A DNA stretch of 64,000 bases, taken from positions 620,001 through 684,000 of the forward strand of contig NZ_CP013374.1 in assembly GCF_001522585.2 (NCBI RefSeq). Direction: 5' to 3'. This DNA comes from Burkholderia sp. NRF60-BP8 (GTDB taxonomy: Bacteria > Pseudomonadota > Gammaproteobacteria > Burkholderiales > Burkholderiaceae). A model generated the notes under the pieces. That model was given only the letters and a program-made list of their open reading frames with translations, was not told where the DNA came from and ran no database searches. Positions 1 to 8,011 of the stretch are shown one piece after another. Each line of letters starts with the position of its first letter. Within the stretch, counting starts at the first letter, position 1. The translations under genes were made by a program, and so were the position numbers.

Positions 1-302
1 GTTGTTGTGGCCGGACCGCAACGGAATTTTTCCGTGGCAGCCCGAGGCGGACGACGCCTTGAACGCGGCGCAGCCGCGCCTGTTCGCATCGGGCGACGCG
101 CGCCACTGACCTGGCGCGCCGAAATCGCGCGGCACGCGTGCGATGCACACACTATCCGCGCGCCGCTCGCCGATCCGTTGCGCGCGCATCCATCGCCGCG
201 CCGCCTCATAACGATCCGACAATTTATTGGTTCCCTTGGCGATACGCCATCCGTATCGTTCACCGGCTCGTCAGACCAATCGACCAACGGGGGAATCCAA
301 CC
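1..302. other. Non-coding left edge and porin upstream region
   Basis: I see no convincing gene in these 302 bases. The frame open on the plus strand has no recognisable domain and atypical composition. The region is locally less GC-rich around 215-260 and should hold the porin promoter, but no clear -35/-10 pair stands out. A purine-rich ribosome binding site (GGGGGA) lies just before the porin start. Confidence 0.5.
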
Positions 303-1475
303 ATGAAACAGATCCGGTCATTCGCACTGCTCGCGCTGCCGGCCGCGCTCGTCGCCGCGGGCGCCCACGCACAAAGCAGCGTCACGCTGTACGGCATCGC
401 CGACGCGGGCATCGCGTACGTCCACAACGCGCAGAACGCGAACGGCAGCAACGCGTCGAACCTCGTGAAGTTCAGCAGCGGCAACCTGTCGGGCAGCCGC
501 TGGGGGCTGCGCGGCATCGAGGATCTCGGCAGCGGCCTGTCCGCGCTGTTCCAGCTCGAGAACGGCTTCAACATCGGCACCGGCGCGCTCGGCCAGGGCC
601 AGCGCGAATTCGGCCGCAAGGCCGTCGTCGGCCTCGCGAGCAGCACGTACGGCACCGTGACGCTCGGCCGCCAGTACGATCCGGTCGTCGATCTCGTGCA
701 GGGCCTCACGGAAGACAACTACTTCGGCGGCGTGTTCGCGACGCCGGGCGATCTCGACAACTACGACAACAGCCTGCGCGTCAGCAACTCGGTGAAATAC
801 ACGAGCCCGCTGATCTCCGGCTTCCAGTTCGCCGCGCTGTACGGCTTCGGCGGCGTCGCGGGCGCGACCGGCAGCGGCCGCACGTACAGCTTCGGCGCGA
901 GCTACGCGAACGGCCCACTGTCGCTCGGCGCCGGCTACTTCTACGCGAACGGCGGCACGACGGTCGCGGGTGGCGTGCGCACGTGGTCGAGCAGCTCGGA
1001 CACGCTGTTCAACACCGTGATCAACCAGGGCTTCTCGAGCGCGAAGTCGATCCAGATCGTGCGCGTGGCCGGCCAGTACGTGGCCGGGCCGGCGACCTTC
1101 GGCCTCGCGTACTCGAACACGCAATACGGCGCGGACACGCTGTCGGCATTCAACCGGAACGCGAAGTTCAACAACGGCTCGGCGTTCTTCAACTGGCAGT
1201 TCACGCCGGCGCTGCGCGCGGGCGTCGGCTACAACTACACGTCGCTGACGGGCCCGGCTTCCGCGCACTACAACCAGGTCAACCTCGGCGCGGACTACGC
1301 GCTGTCGAAGCGCACCGACCTGTATGCGCTGTTCGGCTATCAGAAGGCGAGCGGCAATACGCTCGACGCGAGCGGCAAGACCGTGAAGGCCGCCGCGTCG
1401 GTCGGCTCGTACGGCGTGAACGCCGGCACCGATACGCAGGAACTCGCGATCGTCGGCATTCGCCACAAGTTCTGA
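303..1475 (+). CDS. Outer-membrane general porin (Burkholderia OmpC-like, Porin_4 family)
   Basis: A 390-residue protein with a Sec signal peptide (residues 1-23, cleavage after AHA, mature start QSSVTLYG, the hallmark opening strand of beta-proteobacterial porins). The rest is alternating, Gly/Tyr/Asn-rich beta-barrel sequence and the chain ends in Phe (GIRHKF), the expected BAM recognition signature. Members of this family form 16-stranded trimeric channels for small hydrophilic solutes. The start at 303 is chosen because it begins the signal peptide and follows GGGGGA; an in-frame extension to 138 would bury the signal peptide. Monocistronic, with a hairpin 30 bases after the stop. Substrate specificity cannot be read from sequence. 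Confidence 0.95.
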   Translation: MKQIRSFALLALPAALVAAGAHAQSSVTLYGIADAGIAYVHNAQNANGSNASNLVKFSSGNLSGSRWGLRGIEDLGSGLSALFQLENGFNIGTGALGQGQREFGRKAVVGLASSTYGTVTLGRQYDPVVDLVQGLTEDNYFGGVFATPGDLDNYDNSLRVSNSVKYTSPLISGFQFAALYGFGGVAGATGSGRTYSFGASYANGPLSLGAGYFYANGGTTVAGGVRTWSSSSDTLFNTVINQGFSSAKSIQIVRVAGQYVAGPATFGLAYSNTQYGADTLSAFNRNAKFNNGSAFFNWQFTPALRAGVGYNYTSLTGPASAHYNQVNLGADYALSKRTDLYALFGYQKASGNTLDASGKTVKAAASVGSYGVNAGTDTQELAIVGIRHKF

Positions 1476-1505
1476 TCGCTACGTCGCACGACGATCGTCG
1501 TGTCG

Positions 1506-1527
1506 GGCGCGCACCGCGGTGCGCGCC
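1506..1527. terminator. Perfect hairpin after porin gene
   Basis: A 10-bp perfect stem (GGCGCGCACC with GGTGCGCGCC, loop GC) begins 30 bases after the porin stop. Only a weak T-rich stretch follows (GTTTACA), so termination is plausible rather than certain. Confidence 0.5.
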
Positions 1528-1687
1528 TGCGGCGTTTACACTGTCCACCTTCACGTTCGTCACGACACGAGGAGCCCGGCATGCCGACGGTATGGGGACG
1601 ACGCAACGCGTTCAATGTCCAGAAGGTGAGCCCGATGCCGACCTTTCAGAGTCGAACAGGCGTCGCAACACCGGTCCAATCATCGGC

Positions 1688-2152
1688 CTAATGTCGCCGC
1701 ATGCCACCCAACCCGTGGCCCGCACCCACCGGGAACGGGCCGTGATGGAATCCCGCGCCCATCGGCACGCCGAAGCGGCGATGTCCGATCGGATTGAAGT
1801 GATCGACGTGATCGAAGTGGTGAAAACGACGGAAGCGATCGACGAAGATGAAGCTCACGCCCGCGCCGATGAACAACGGCGGCCCCCAGTACCACGGATC
1901 GGCATACGGATAGGCTGCCACCGGGTACCACAGCACGCTGCCGTCGGCGTTTTGCACGATCTGCCACGTCCCGTCGTCTTGCAGACACGCGCGCCCCACG
2001 ATCTGCTGCTCCGTGCCGTCGATGTCCGCCTGCGCGACGACCGCACGGCAGTTCGTGCCGTTCGCCGCTGAATCGTCAGTCGTTTGCGCGAAGACGGACG
2101 CGGCAAAGCCGAGACAGACGATGGCTGTCAAGGATCGAAACGAGATGCACAT
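1688..2152 (-). CDS. Exported His/Phe/Gly-rich hypothetical protein
   Basis: A 154-residue protein of unknown function. The start at 2152 gives a clean Sec signal peptide (residues 1-22, ending VFA before QTTDD) and is preceded by AGGAG seven bases upstream; an upstream in-frame ATG at 2233 would add 27 residues of non-signal sequence. The middle contains an aromatic patch (WYPVAAYPYADPWYWGPP) and a short hydrophobic run. The C-terminal third is rich in His, Phe, Gly and Arg (FHHFDHVDHF), which could bind metal or associate with the envelope, but that is inference. Two Cys residues could form a disulfide in the periplasm. Confidence 0.75.
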   Translation of the reverse strand: MCISFRSLTAIVCLGFAASVFAQTTDDSAANGTNCRAVVAQADIDGTEQQIVGRACLQDDGTWQIVQNADGSVLWYPVAAYPYADPWYWGPPLFIGAGVSFIFVDRFRRFHHFDHVDHFNPIGHRRFGVPMGAGFHHGPFPVGAGHGLGGMRRH

Positions 2153-2378
2153 GATCGGCTCCTGCGTCGTTGCCCCCGACCCATTGATCCCGAGCGTCGC
2201 CAACGACGCCCGCACACCGTTTTGCTTGCGCACGATTCGTCGCGCGGCGATCGCCGCTCGCCGCCGCTTCGCGTCGTACAGGGGTCTCCTGACGGCTAAA
2301 CGACCCAGCGCGGCCGGTTATTCCAGGGGTCGGGATACGGATGCCCGTCGCGGACATCCCGGGCAATCGATGCCGGGA

Positions 2379-2846
2379 TCAGCGCGTGGCGCGACGTCGG
2401 GCCACGCAATAGATAGAGGCTGCCGTCATCCCGAATACCAGATGGGCGATCAGCGTGATCGCGCCGCGCACCGGGATGAACCACGGAAAGATCGCCGTGA
2501 AGCCGTAGAGGTTCACGCCGTACAGCAGAAGCCCGAACGCGCCGCCCGCAAGCAGCGCGGCCACGTACGACAGACGGTGGACCAGCCGTGCCAGCATGGC
2601 CGCATAGACGAGCGAAAGCGTCGCATGCACGAACGTCGCCACGCCCATGACCAGCGGATCGAAGCCGCCGGACGTATCGAGCACGCTTCGCCCCATCACG
2701 ATCGCGGCCGTGAGGCGTGCGTCGCGCAATAGATTTCGGACGGCGTCGTCGCCGGCGATTGCCCAGAGCAGCAACTCGACGACGGTCGATCCAACCGCCG
2801 CGCCGAACGCCGCCCAGAGCATCGGGACCACACTCGCTCGTTTCAA
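2379..2846 (-). CDS. Small inner-membrane protein, unknown function
   Basis: A 155-residue protein with about four hydrophobic helices (segments beginning LWAAFGAAVG, VMGVATFVHA, YVAALLAGGA and GAITLIAHLV). I do not recognise a named family. Start choice: a TTG at 2846 follows GAGGA with seven-base spacing; the first ATG (2822) gives 147 residues with no good ribosome site, and the longest open frame (2939) would overlap the upstream gene. It lies 58 bases downstream of the 222-residue gene on the same strand and may be cotranscribed with it. Confidence 0.7.
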   Translation of the reverse strand: MKRASVVPMLWAAFGAAVGSTVVELLLWAIAGDDAVRNLLRDARLTAAIVMGRSVLDTSGGFDPLVMGVATFVHATLSLVYAAMLARLVHRLSYVAALLAGGAFGLLLYGVNLYGFTAIFPWFIPVRGAITLIAHLVFGMTAASIYCVARRRATR

Positions 2847-2904
2847 TGGTCGTCCTCGTGGCGGGCCGGTCGATGCATCGAGCGAACCGCCGTGCAAACC
2901 CGGC

Positions 2905-3573
2905 TTACGACGCCCCTTCGCAGTCCGACCAGTACGCAAACGGGTCGCGATGTTTCGGATAGTGCTCGTCGAGCCATTTCAGCAGCGTCGCCCGCGCATT
3001 GTCCGTGTCGGCCTTCAACGACGACGTCGTCAGCTCATGCACTTCGACGGACTTTTCCCGATCGACCACGAAGCAGTTCCAGTCGGGGCCGTCGAGATCC
3101 GGATCGTCGGATGCCTTCGACGACTTCGTCCAGCCGAAACGCTTGCGCGCATCGATGTAGTAGCGCGGATGCACCTTCAGATACGACATCTCGCCGCCCT
3201 GCAGGCTGCTCTCGGCGCGCAGCACGTCGCGTTCGTCGACGATCTGCGTGACCTCCGGAAGCCGGCGGGAGCGCCATCCGGCGGGCAGCGTCGCCACCGC
3301 GCGGACGCTGTCGTAGGTGCCCCACTCGAGGCCCCACGCTTCGGCCATGCGTTTCATGAACGCGTCGGCGCTCGGATAACCGCGCAGCTGGATGCGGGTC
3401 GACAGCGTGACTTCCACCCCGCCGCGACCGCCGGATGCACTCGACACCTCGTCGTCCGCTTCGAACGGATTGCCCGGACGCGGCGATGCGCGCTTCGCGT
3501 CCGCAGGCGCCAGGCCGGAAAAAAGTTGATCCAGCGCCGCACGCGCTTTCGACGATTTGTCTGGTCTATTCAT
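2905..3573 (-). CDS. Cytoplasmic hypothetical protein
   Basis: A 222-residue soluble protein with no signal peptide or membrane segment. The start at 3573 (MNRPDKSSK) follows AAGGGAA, a strong ribosome site. The N-terminal 50 residues are polar and Pro/Ser-rich, suggesting a flexible region; the remainder is a mixed alpha/beta domain with conserved-looking Trp, Tyr and Asp residues (PRYYIDARKRFGW, DGPDWNCFVV). Codon use is typical of the replicon, so it is very likely real. I cannot assign a function. Confidence 0.75.
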   Translation of the reverse strand: MNRPDKSSKARAALDQLFSGLAPADAKRASPRPGNPFEADDEVSSASGGRGGVEVTLSTRIQLRGYPSADAFMKRMAEAWGLEWGTYDSVRAVATLPAGWRSRRLPEVTQIVDERDVLRAESSLQGGEMSYLKVHPRYYIDARKRFGWTKSSKASDDPDLDGPDWNCFVVDREKSVEVHELTTSSLKADTDNARATLLKWLDEHYPKHRDPFAYWSDCEGAS

Positions 3574-3793
3574 CGGTTCCCTTTTGTGCAAATTTGAACC
3601 CGTACTGCAATGGTTGGTGATTGCCCTGCCGTCGGGCAAAGGCGCGATTCCGCTTCACTGCGGCGATCTCGCCGTTTTCCGCGGCTGCATTGTAACGATT
3701 CGGCGTCCTCGGCCGAACGAACGGAACGGGCGGCCCGTCGCATGCGCGACGCGCGTGCCGAAGCGGCCGCCTGCGCGAACCGCCGGGTGCGCG

Positions 3794-4771
3794 CTAGCGC
3801 AGCGCCTTCACCATCCGTTCCATCAACGCGAGAACCTCCGGCCGATTCTCGCCCTTCGCGTGCACGAAGTGATAGCTGAGCGGCGAATCGACCTCGTGAC
3901 GGCTCACGCGCACGAGCGCACTGCGCTGCAGATACGCATCCGCAAGCGGCGTTCGCGCAAGCGCCACGCCCAGCCCCGCTTCGGCCGCCGCCAGCACGAG
4001 GTTGTAATCCTCGAACCGGCGATCCTGCGCGCGCGGCTTGAACGGAATGCCGAGCGCATCGAACCACGTGCGCCAGCCGGTCACGTCGGAATCGTGCAGC
4101 AACGGCATGTCGAGCAGCGCGGCGTCGCCCGTTGCGCGGCGCATCCTGGCCAGTTGCGCGGCGAGCCGCGGATGCGCGACCGGATACAGCCGCTCCGGCA
4201 TGAATGGGCGAGTGTCGAGCCGACGCCAGTTGCCGCGCCCGTACCGGATCGACAGATCCGCTTCGCCGCCGGCGATATCCACGTTGCGCAGCTCGATACC
4301 GAGCTCGATGCGCAACGCGGGCGCTTCATTCTCGAGCGCCTGCTGCCGCTCCAGCAGCCACAGCTGCGCGAACGCGGGCACCACGCTCATCCGGACCAGC
4401 CGCGGCGTGCGCGGCGTGCGCCATTGATCGGCCGCGCCGTCGATGATCGCGAACGCCTGCTCGATCCGGCCGACGAAGCGCTGCCCGTCCGGCGTCAGGC
4501 GCACGCCGCGCGCATGCCGCTCGAACAGCGCCATCCCGAGCCAGTTTTCCACGGCGGCCACCCGGCGGCTGATCGCGCCGTGCGTGACGCCGGAAACGTC
4601 GGCGGCCGCGAGAAACGAACCCTCGCGCGCCACCGTGCAGACCGTCTCCAGGCTCGCGAGCGGCGGCCGCGGGCCCGGCATCGGCGCGGCGGCCGACAGC
4701 CGGACGGCCGCCTGACGCGCACGCGCCGAGCTGCCGGCCCGCCGCGGCCCCGAGCTGTGAGCCATATTCAT
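3794..4771 (-). CDS. LysR-type regulator (GcvA-like)
   Basis: A 325-residue LysR-family transcription factor. A 30-residue Ala/Arg/Pro-rich leader precedes the winged helix-turn-helix (about residues 37-95, with the recognition segment GVTHGAISRRVAAVENWLG), then a type 2 periplasmic-binding-like effector domain. The wording THGAISRRV is characteristic of the GcvA/AmpR-like subgroup. It is divergent from the EamA exporter gene, with 57 bases between the starts, the classic arrangement for a LysR regulator controlling its neighbour. The effector is unknown; control of the exporter is inferred from layout only. The long leader may mean that the true start is internal. Confidence 0.88.
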   Translation of the reverse strand: MNMAHSSGPRRAGSSARARQAAVRLSAAAPMPGPRPPLASLETVCTVAREGSFLAAADVSGVTHGAISRRVAAVENWLGMALFERHARGVRLTPDGQRFVGRIEQAFAIIDGAADQWRTPRTPRLVRMSVVPAFAQLWLLERQQALENEAPALRIELGIELRNVDIAGGEADLSIRYGRGNWRRLDTRPFMPERLYPVAHPRLAAQLARMRRATGDAALLDMPLLHDSDVTGWRTWFDALGIPFKPRAQDRRFEDYNLVLAAAEAGLGVALARTPLADAYLQRSALVRVSRHEVDSPLSYHFVHAKGENRPEVLALMERMVKALR

Positions 4772-4828
4772 ATCCGGGTGTTGATCTGTGCGCTAGCTTA
4801 ACATCTCGCCACGCTGCACCATGGCCGC

Positions 4829-5728
4829 ATGAATACGCTTTCGTCACCGACGTCGCGCGGCGCGCGACAACCGCTCGTCGCGGCAGCCGCGGTCGCGTTC
4901 ACGATCGTCTCGTGGGCGTCCGCGTTCCCGTTCATCCGGATCGGCCTGCATGGCCTCGCGCCGCTGCAGCTCGCGGCCGCGCGCTTCGCGACCGCCGCGT
5001 TGCTCGTGATCGCGTGGCTCGCCTGGCGACGGCCGCCGCTGCCGGCGAAAGGCGATGCGTGGCGCTTTCTCGCGTGCGGCCTGCTCGGCATCGCGCTCTA
5101 CAACGCACTGCTCAATACCGGCGAACGGACCGTGTCGGCCGGCGCGGCGAGTTTCATCGTGAACACGCTGCCGATCTTCACCGCATTGCTGGCCGCCGCG
5201 TTTCTGCGCGAGCGCTTCAATCGCTGGGGCTGGCTCGGGTCGCTCGTCAGCCTCGCCGGCATCGCGGTGATCGCGCAAGGGCAGCCCGGCGGCCTCGTCC
5301 TCGGCTCGGGCAGCACGCTGATCCTCGGCGCGGCGCTGTGTTCGGCCAGCTATTTCGTGTTGCAGCGGCGGCTGATTCCCGTGTACGGCGCGCTGCCGTG
5401 CACCGCGTACACGCTGCTGGCCGGCGCGGTGTTGCTCGCGCCCTGGCTGCCCGGCGCGCTCGTGTCGCTCGGCGACGGGTCGCGCGACACGGCGCTGGCC
5501 GTCATCGTACTCGGCGTCTTTCCCGCCGCGCTCGGTTACGCGACCTGGACCTTCGCGCTCGGCTACTTCGGCGCGGCGCGCGCGGCCAACTTTCTCTACC
5601 TGACGCCGGCGGTCGCGACGCTGCTGTCGGTGGTGCTGACCGGCGAGCGGCCGGGCATCGCGACGGCGTGCGGCGGCCTGCTGGCGATCGTCGGCGTGGT
5701 CGTCGTCGCATGGCGCGGACGGTCGTAG
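4829..5728 (+). CDS. EamA/DMT-family exporter
   Basis: A 299-residue integral membrane protein with ten hydrophobic segments arranged as two EamA repeats (roughly residues 15-145 and 155-293). Motifs typical of the drug/metabolite transporter superfamily are visible, such as ASAFPFIRIGL near the N terminus and the FYLTP-like FLYLTPAVATLLSVVLTGERP in helix 9. Such proteins export amino acids or small metabolites from the cytoplasm. The start at 4829 is the first ATG, with a short leader before helix 1. It is transcribed away from the LysR gene, which probably regulates it. Substrate not predictable. Confidence 0.9.
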   Translation: MNTLSSPTSRGARQPLVAAAAVAFTIVSWASAFPFIRIGLHGLAPLQLAAARFATAALLVIAWLAWRRPPLPAKGDAWRFLACGLLGIALYNALLNTGERTVSAGAASFIVNTLPIFTALLAAAFLRERFNRWGWLGSLVSLAGIAVIAQGQPGGLVLGSGSTLILGAALCSASYFVLQRRLIPVYGALPCTAYTLLAGAVLLAPWLPGALVSLGDGSRDTALAVIVLGVFPAALGYATWTFALGYFGAARAANFLYLTPAVATLLSVVLTGERPGIATACGGLLAIVGVVVVAWRGRS

Positions 5729-6370
5729 GGTCGAGCGCGCGGCGAATGGCGCGGCCGACGCGACGATCCGGATTTGCCGCGACGCCGGCCCCAAAACGGC
5801 CCCCGTCTCTGCCGATCTCGAGGGACGGTTCGATCGGTGTAATCGGCACCCACTCGCCGGCGCGGCCGAACTTGACCGTTAGTTGCATAACGACGGCGAT
5901 CGCGCTCGATGGAGCATGACCATGAAACCCGATACGCCATTCGCCGTTGACCAAACTGTGCAGACAAATCGACCGAACAGTTCCCGATTGACCGGGCGCC
6001 AGTGTCCATGGCTTCGCCGAGGCAACCAGCCGAATAATGGATGCGGCCGTAAGGCCGACGACAGCGAACCGCAATCCGGGGGCCGCCGCGGCGCATGATC
6101 TGCGGTATCCGGAAGCCTCGACATCCGCGCGCCGGCGCATGCCGCAGCGGTCCGCCATGCAGTGCGCCGCAGCACACGGAAGCGGGTTCCGATATATTCA
6201 TACGAATTGCATGGCGCGCGGCACCCGCCCGCTCGCCCGGGCGGCAGGTCACTCGGCCGGACACCATGCAAGCGACGCCCGTGACGGGTATGGAAAATCG
6301 TCCGATCGCCCCGGCCCGCGGCCGGCCGGTCGAGACGTCAATAGAAAGACATTCAATTCGGAGATGGCAG
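5729..6370. other. 642-bp intergenic region, no gene recognised
   Basis: Open frames exist on both strands but none has a recognisable domain, a good ribosome site and typical codon bias together. The stretch 5880-6100 is more AT-rich and reads like old degenerate sequence. It should also contain the promoter of the binding-protein gene that starts at 6371. Confidence 0.4.
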
Positions 6371-7525
6371 ATGGAACGAAGCACTGTCGGCATGCGCTGC
6401 AAACCCCTGATCACCGTTGCACTGGCTGCCGCCGCGTTCGCGGCCGCGTCGAGCGCGATGGCCGACCAGGTCGTGAAGATCGGCAGCGTCGAACCGACGA
6501 CGGGCGGCGTCTCGCACCTCGGCAAGGACAACGAGAACGGCGCGCGCCTCGCGGTCGAGGAAATCAACGCGAAGGGGCTGACGATCGGCGGCAAGAAGAT
6601 CACGCTGCAACTCGACGCGCAGGATGACGCGGCCGACCCGCGCCAGGCGACGCAGGTTGCGCAGAAGCTCGTCGACGACAAGGTCGTCGCCGTCATCGGC
6701 CACCTGAATTCGGGCACGTCGATCCCGGCCTCGAAAATCTACAGCGACGCGGGCATCGTGCAGATCTCGCCGTCGGCCACGAACCCGACCTACACGCAGC
6801 AGGGCTTCAAGACGACCTACCGCGTCGTCGCGACCGACGCGCAGCAGGGCCCGGCGCTCGCGAGCTATGCGCAATCGAAGGGCGTGAAGAGCGTCGCGGT
6901 GATCGACGACTCGACCGCGTACGGCCAGGGCCTCGCGAACGAGTTCGAGAAGAAGGCGAAGGCGCTCGGCCTGAAGGTGCTGTCGCACGACGCGACCAAC
7001 GACAAGGCGGTCGACTTCCGCGCGATCCTGACGAAGGTCAAGGGCGAGAACCCCGACGCGATCATGTACGGCGGCATGGACGCCACCGGCGGCCCGCTCG
7101 CGAAGCAGGCGAAGCAGCTCGGCCTGCGCGCGAAGATCCTGTCCGGCGACGGCGTGTGCACCGACTCGCTGGCCGAACTGGCCGGCCCGGCGGCCGACAA
7201 CGTGCTGTGCTCGCAGGCCGGCGCGGCGCTCGAGAAGATGCCGGGCGGCGCGGACTTCCTCGCGAAGTACCAGAAGCGCTTCAACCAGGGCATCAAGTTC
7301 GACGCGCCGTTCGCGTATGACGCGGTCTATATCGCGGTCGACGCGATGAAGCGTGCGAACTCGACCGACCCGGCGAAGATCCTCGCGGCGATGCCGGCGA
7401 CGAAGTACGACGGCGTGATCGGCACGACGACGTTCGACTCGAAGGGCGACCTGACGCACGGCGTCATCTCGATCTACGGCTACAAGAGCGGCAAGAAGAC
7501 CTTCCTCGACCAGGTGAAGATGTAA
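6371..7525 (+). CDS. Branched-chain amino-acid-type ABC transporter periplasmic binding protein (LivK family)
   Basis: A 384-residue periplasmic binding protein (type I fold, Peripla_BP_6/LivK). A Sec signal peptide covers residues 1-31 (ending SSAMA), followed by the characteristic VVKIGSVEPTTGGVSHLGKDNENG, where small residues line the ligand carboxylate site; the domain continues to residue 384. The start at 6371 follows GGAGA; a second ATG at 6392 would also keep the signal. No LivHMGF permease or ATPase genes adjoin it, so it is an orphan and must use a membrane complex encoded elsewhere. The ligand may be Leu/Ile/Val or another small amino acid. Confidence 0.9.
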   Translation: MERSTVGMRCKPLITVALAAAAFAAASSAMADQVVKIGSVEPTTGGVSHLGKDNENGARLAVEEINAKGLTIGGKKITLQLDAQDDAADPRQATQVAQKLVDDKVVAVIGHLNSGTSIPASKIYSDAGIVQISPSATNPTYTQQGFKTTYRVVATDAQQGPALASYAQSKGVKSVAVIDDSTAYGQGLANEFEKKAKALGLKVLSHDATNDKAVDFRAILTKVKGENPDAIMYGGMDATGGPLAKQAKQLGLRAKILSGDGVCTDSLAELAGPAADNVLCSQAGAALEKMPGGADFLAKYQKRFNQGIKFDAPFAYDAVYIAVDAMKRANSTDPAKILAAMPATKYDGVIGTTTFDSKGDLTHGVISIYGYKSGKKTFLDQVKM

Positions 7526-7533
7526 CCCGACGC

Positions 7534-7575
7534 GGCGCCGGCACGACGGGAACGCCACCCGTCGGCGCCGGCGCC
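7534..7575. terminator. GC-rich hairpin after the binding-protein gene
   Basis: Inverted repeats begin a few bases after the stop: CGACGGG (7544-7550) pairs with CCCGTCG (7558-7564), with flanking GGCGCCGGC/GCGCCGGC complementarity. There is no strong T run. A factor-assisted or weak terminator is plausible. Confidence 0.45.
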
Positions 7576-7612
7576 ACGCGGGCCGAATTCTGATTCACGG
7601 AGACGAAGCATC

Positions 7613-7915
7613 ATGTGTGCAATGGCGTATGCGGAATTCCAACAGGAGTTGAAGAAGGCGCAGTTGACGGCGCGCGAGTTCGCCCGCCTGATCCGGATGA
7701 ACGAAAGCTCCATCACGAACTATTCGAGCAAGGGCACCGTCCCTTCCCACCTCGCGGTCATCGCGAAACTGATCGGCACGCTGGCCGCGCACGAGATCGA
7801 CTTCCGGCGCGTGATCCGGCAAATGCGGATCGAGCCGAAACGGCCGCGCGGCGTCGGCGTGCTGCCCGCAGCGGACAAACCGCGGTCGCGGAAGACGGCG
7901 AAAGCCGACGCCTGA
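7613..7915 (+). CDS. Small XRE-like helix-turn-helix protein
   Basis: A 100-residue protein with a single helix-turn-helix-like domain at about residues 8-60: helix 2 LTAREFARLIR, helix 3 NESSITNYSSKG, then TVPSHLAVIAKLIGTL, the pattern of an XRE/Cro-type regulator. The C terminus is basic (KPRSRKTAKADA). The start at 7613 follows GGAGA; a second ATG three codons on is possible. It lies 87 bases downstream of the binding-protein gene on the same strand, but a hairpin intervenes. DNA target unknown. Confidence 0.78.
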   Translation: MCAMAYAEFQQELKKAQLTAREFARLIRMNESSITNYSSKGTVPSHLAVIAKLIGTLAAHEIDFRRVIRQMRIEPKRPRGVGVLPAADKPRSRKTAKADA

Positions 7916-8011
7916 CCCGCGCCGGCGAAGGTCGACAGCGGCACGGGGATTGCCGCTCGACGCTCGATCGACGCCTCCTCGGAGGGCCGCTCGGCCCGCA
8001 CCGCCCCGTCG

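Noticed and set aside
227..2071. 614-codon frame across the porin gene
   Set aside because: Frame-shifted shadow of the porin with Arg-rich composition; the porin reading has a signal peptide and barrel features.
5502..6158. Minus-strand frame in the gap before the LivK-like gene
   Set aside because: Overlaps the EamA gene end, with no domain or typical start.
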